From Gammaproteobacteria bacterium (lineage in GTDB: Bacteria; Pseudomonadota; Gammaproteobacteria; Enterobacterales; Psychrobiaceae): a stretch of 17,118 nucleotides of DNA. Of the stretch, positions 15,843 to 17,118 are shown piece after piece. Location: NCBI GenBank assembly GCA_013214885.1, contig JABSRS010000011.1, positions 4,824 through 21,941 on the forward strand, given 5' to 3'. The translations under genes were made by a program, and so were the position numbers. A model generated the notes under the pieces. That model saw only the letters and a list, made by a program, of their open reading frames with translations. It ran no database searches and had not been told where the DNA came from. Within the stretch, counting starts at the first letter, position 1. Every line of letters starts with the position of its first letter.

Positions 15843-16967
15843 TCAATAAACAAGCTGTAACACTTTTTCTGCATAGTCAGTATCTAGTGCTGCTTTGAAG
15901 CGTTTAGCCTTCATACCTTTTTTGCAGCTCTTTTCAAGTTTTAACAAATTGAGAACAAGATGCCCAATTACCGACATGTTTTCTGCGGCATTCGAACGCC
16001 TCACGCGACTTAAGTCTTCGTTAAAGCTTACATCAAGTACCCAGTGTAGTTGGTTTTCAATGCTCCAGTGCTTTCTAACTGCGTTGCCAAACACCTTGGC
16101 ATCTGCATTTATAGAGCAGATAAAATAACAAATTTCTTTACTTACTTTACCATCTACATGACGCTCAGATTCAGCCATACCTACGCTAATTAGCCCATGC
16201 CATTGTGATGTTAAATCACTAATACTTGTTAGAACATCGGTGAACCAATATCTGCGCACCTCAATCCTGCCATGCCCACTATCTATTTCTTCATGATACT
16301 CATGAGCAACATTATTAAAGTTGTCACTTTGACAAATTGCAAAAAAATCCTTAATCGATTGATGTAAATTCCCTTGATTACCTTTAACGGCAATAACGTA
16401 ATCGGCTTCTTTGTCACATATTTTTTTAGTAATTGCCTTTTGACAGCCCATCGCATCAATCGTAACAATACTTCCTTTAATATCGAGCAAATCAAGCAGT
16501 GCTGGGATGGCGGTTATCTCATTAGATTTCTCTGCGGTTTTAACTTGGCCTAATACGACACCATTGTTCGCTGCAAACGCGCTAACCATGTGGATCGCGC
16601 TTTTCTTTGATTTCTTATCATAAGAGCCTCGAACAGTCTTTCCATCGATAGCAATAACTTCGCCGAGCGTCTCTACCTGCGCTGATTTCATCCAGCTAAT
16701 GAAACAACTTTGCATCATTGTAGGATCTATAGAAGACACGACTCGTGCAATCGTGTCGTGAACGGGAATGCCATTTTTAAAAGAGCCATATTTTTTTAAT
16801 AACTCAATTTTGTTATGCGCCACTTCTTCAATCGCTTCCCAACCATCAGCGCCGCAAATCACCCCAACCACGAGTGTTAGAAGAATATCGTGAAGCTTGT
16901 GTTCAACTTTTGATTGTTGGCGATGATCAGGGATTGGCGAAAAATGTTCATTAAAGGCAGATAGCAT
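15843..16967 (-). CDS. ISAs1-family DDE transposase
   Basis: Cut-and-paste type DDE transposase. 374 residues, normal length and no frameshift. N-terminal zone (1-95) with FSPIPDHRQ and GVICGADGWEAIEEVA. Catalytic acids are D108 in IAIDGKTVRGS, D171 in VTIDAMGCQ and E304 in HWSIENQLHWVLDVSFNED. The C-terminal VRRSNAAENMSVIGHLVLNLLK is also typical. The start ATG at 16967 has AGGAG six bases upstream; that site lies in a perfect hairpin (see separate entry). It is probably an active or recently active copy since all key residues and both ends are present. There is no passenger gene. Confidence 0.93.
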   Translation of the reverse strand: MLSAFNEHFSPIPDHRQQSKVEHKLHDILLTLVVGVICGADGWEAIEEVAHNKIELLKKYGSFKNGIPVHDTIARVVSSIDPTMMQSCFISWMKSAQVETLGEVIAIDGKTVRGSYDKKSKKSAIHMVSAFAANNGVVLGQVKTAEKSNEITAIPALLDLLDIKGSIVTIDAMGCQKAITKKICDKEADYVIAVKGNQGNLHQSIKDFFAICQSDNFNNVAHEYHEEIDSGHGRIEVRRYWFTDVLTSISDLTSQWHGLISVGMAESERHVDGKVSKEICYFICSINADAKVFGNAVRKHWSIENQLHWVLDVSFNEDLSRVRRSNAAENMSVIGHLVLNLLKLEKSCKKGMKAKRFKAALDTDYAEKVLQLVY

Positions 16968-16970
16968 TTG

Positions 16971-16993
16971 AGACTCCTATGGATAAGGAGTCT
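16971..16993 (-). promoter_or_regulatory. Hairpin covering the transposase ribosome binding site
   Basis: AGACTCCT and AGGAGTCT are perfect inverted arms of eight bases around a seven-base loop. On the transposase mRNA the AGGAG ribosome site, six bases before the ATG, is in the 3' arm and would be paired with the 5' arm. Only transcripts that include the 5' arm can form it, so it could damp translation from outside promoters, as known for IS10 and IS50. Confidence 0.65.
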
Positions 16994-17040
16994 ATTTGAT
17001 CACACTTTGGCCCAAAATGGAAAGTTCATGATCTTACCCT

Positions 17041-17118
17041 GCCACTATCGCCAAATTCCTAAAAGTTAGCCGCACTAGTGTGAATAAGTGGATCAGTGCA
17101 TATTTAAACGCTGGCATT
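17041..17118 (+). pseudogene. Fragment of a helix-turn-helix transposase, runs off the window
   Basis: The frame from 17041 to the last base reads IAKFLKVSRTSVNKWISAYL and then NAGI, a typical helix-turn-helix of IS630-type or similar (HTH_29/HTH_33-like) transposases. Open reading begins inside the IS at 17032, no start codon is visible, and the N-terminal part is missing, so the gene is broken at the IS end. Whether its 3' part continues beyond the window cannot be seen. It is shorter than the usual domain, so the family call is tentative, but the motif is clear. Confidence 0.6.

Larger units (their letters stand above)
15823..17041 (-). mobile_element. ISAs1-family insertion sequence, complete
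   Basis: 1219 bp, the expected size for the family. The ends are inverted: CAGGGCAAGATTACG at the left (15823-15837) and, complemented, CAGGGTAAGATCATG at the right (17027-17041), 12 of 15 matching. CAGGG termini are typical of ISAs1 elements. The single transposase gene is intact and on the minus strand. No 8-10 bp target duplication is visible: the flanks read ATCCCTAT to the left and CCACTATC to the right. Confidence 0.88.

Noticed and set aside
16283..16495. Second minus-strand ORF inside the transposase
   Set aside because: It is in another frame of an intact transposase gene and has no programmed-frameshift signal that I could see; ISAs1 transposases are single-ORF.
1..17118. CRISPR array, retron, toxin-antitoxin or defence system
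   Set aside because: No regularly spaced repeats, reverse transcriptase, or paired small toxin/antitoxin genes were found; nearly all sequence is housekeeping genes plus one IS.

Overview
The window looks like chromosomal DNA of a gammaproteobacterium of the Alteromonadales/Shewanella/Psychrobium kind. The evidence is the pilQ-aroK-aroB-damX-dam order, a separate glyA/nrdR-ribD-ribE-ribBA/ribH-nusB-thiL-pgpA order, Dam methylase, an E. coli-like YhfA, moderate GC with AT-rich spacers, and an ISAs1-family insertion sequence. Genus assignment is inference from gene order and protein resemblance recalled from memory; no search was run.

Left part (1-5163, + strand): the 3' end of the type IV pilus secretin gene pilQ closes with a strong hairpin. 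A shikimate/DNA-maintenance block follows: aroK, aroB, damX (ATPase-like head, one membrane segment, SPOR tail) and dam. The rpe-gph-trpS genes that follow dam in enterics are absent. A small unknown exported or membrane protein gene sits tail-to-tail with dam instead.

Middle (5164-7867): yhfA (OsmC family) and a small lipoprotein gene lie on the + strand, separated from the small minus-strand gene by an AT-rich divergent region with a perfect 16-bp palindrome. A tRNA-Pro(UGG) gene lies on the minus strand in an AT-rich spacer. That spacer also holds a 22-nt copy of the tRNA's own 5' end and a 14-bp tandem repeat. folD follows with its own promoter candidate and a textbook terminator.

Right part (7953-15538, all minus strand; read right to left): glyA with its own terminator; nrdR-ribD-ribE-ribBA (riboflavin synthesis plus the ribonucleotide reductase repressor), ended by a 15-bp-stem terminator; then a second unit ribH-nusB-thiL-pgpA and a small two-helix membrane protein gene. 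Together these make 6,7-dimethyl-8-ribityllumazine and riboflavin, activate thiamine phosphate, dephosphorylate phosphatidylglycerophosphate and support rRNA antitermination. The GTP cyclohydrolase II half of RibBA has lost its zinc cysteines, so a separate ribA is expected elsewhere. GlyA and FolD both belong to one-carbon metabolism.

Right edge (15539-17118): a complete 1219-bp ISAs1-family element with recognisable terminal inverted repeats but no visible target duplication. Its right end abuts an in-frame piece of a different, helix-turn-helix transposase that runs off the window. I found no convincing undescribed multi-gene system. The most interesting signals are small: a ribosome-site-sequestering hairpin in the IS, the tRNA-Pro fragment, a promoter-like TATAAT beside the glyA terminator, the IS junction, and the operator-like palindrome.
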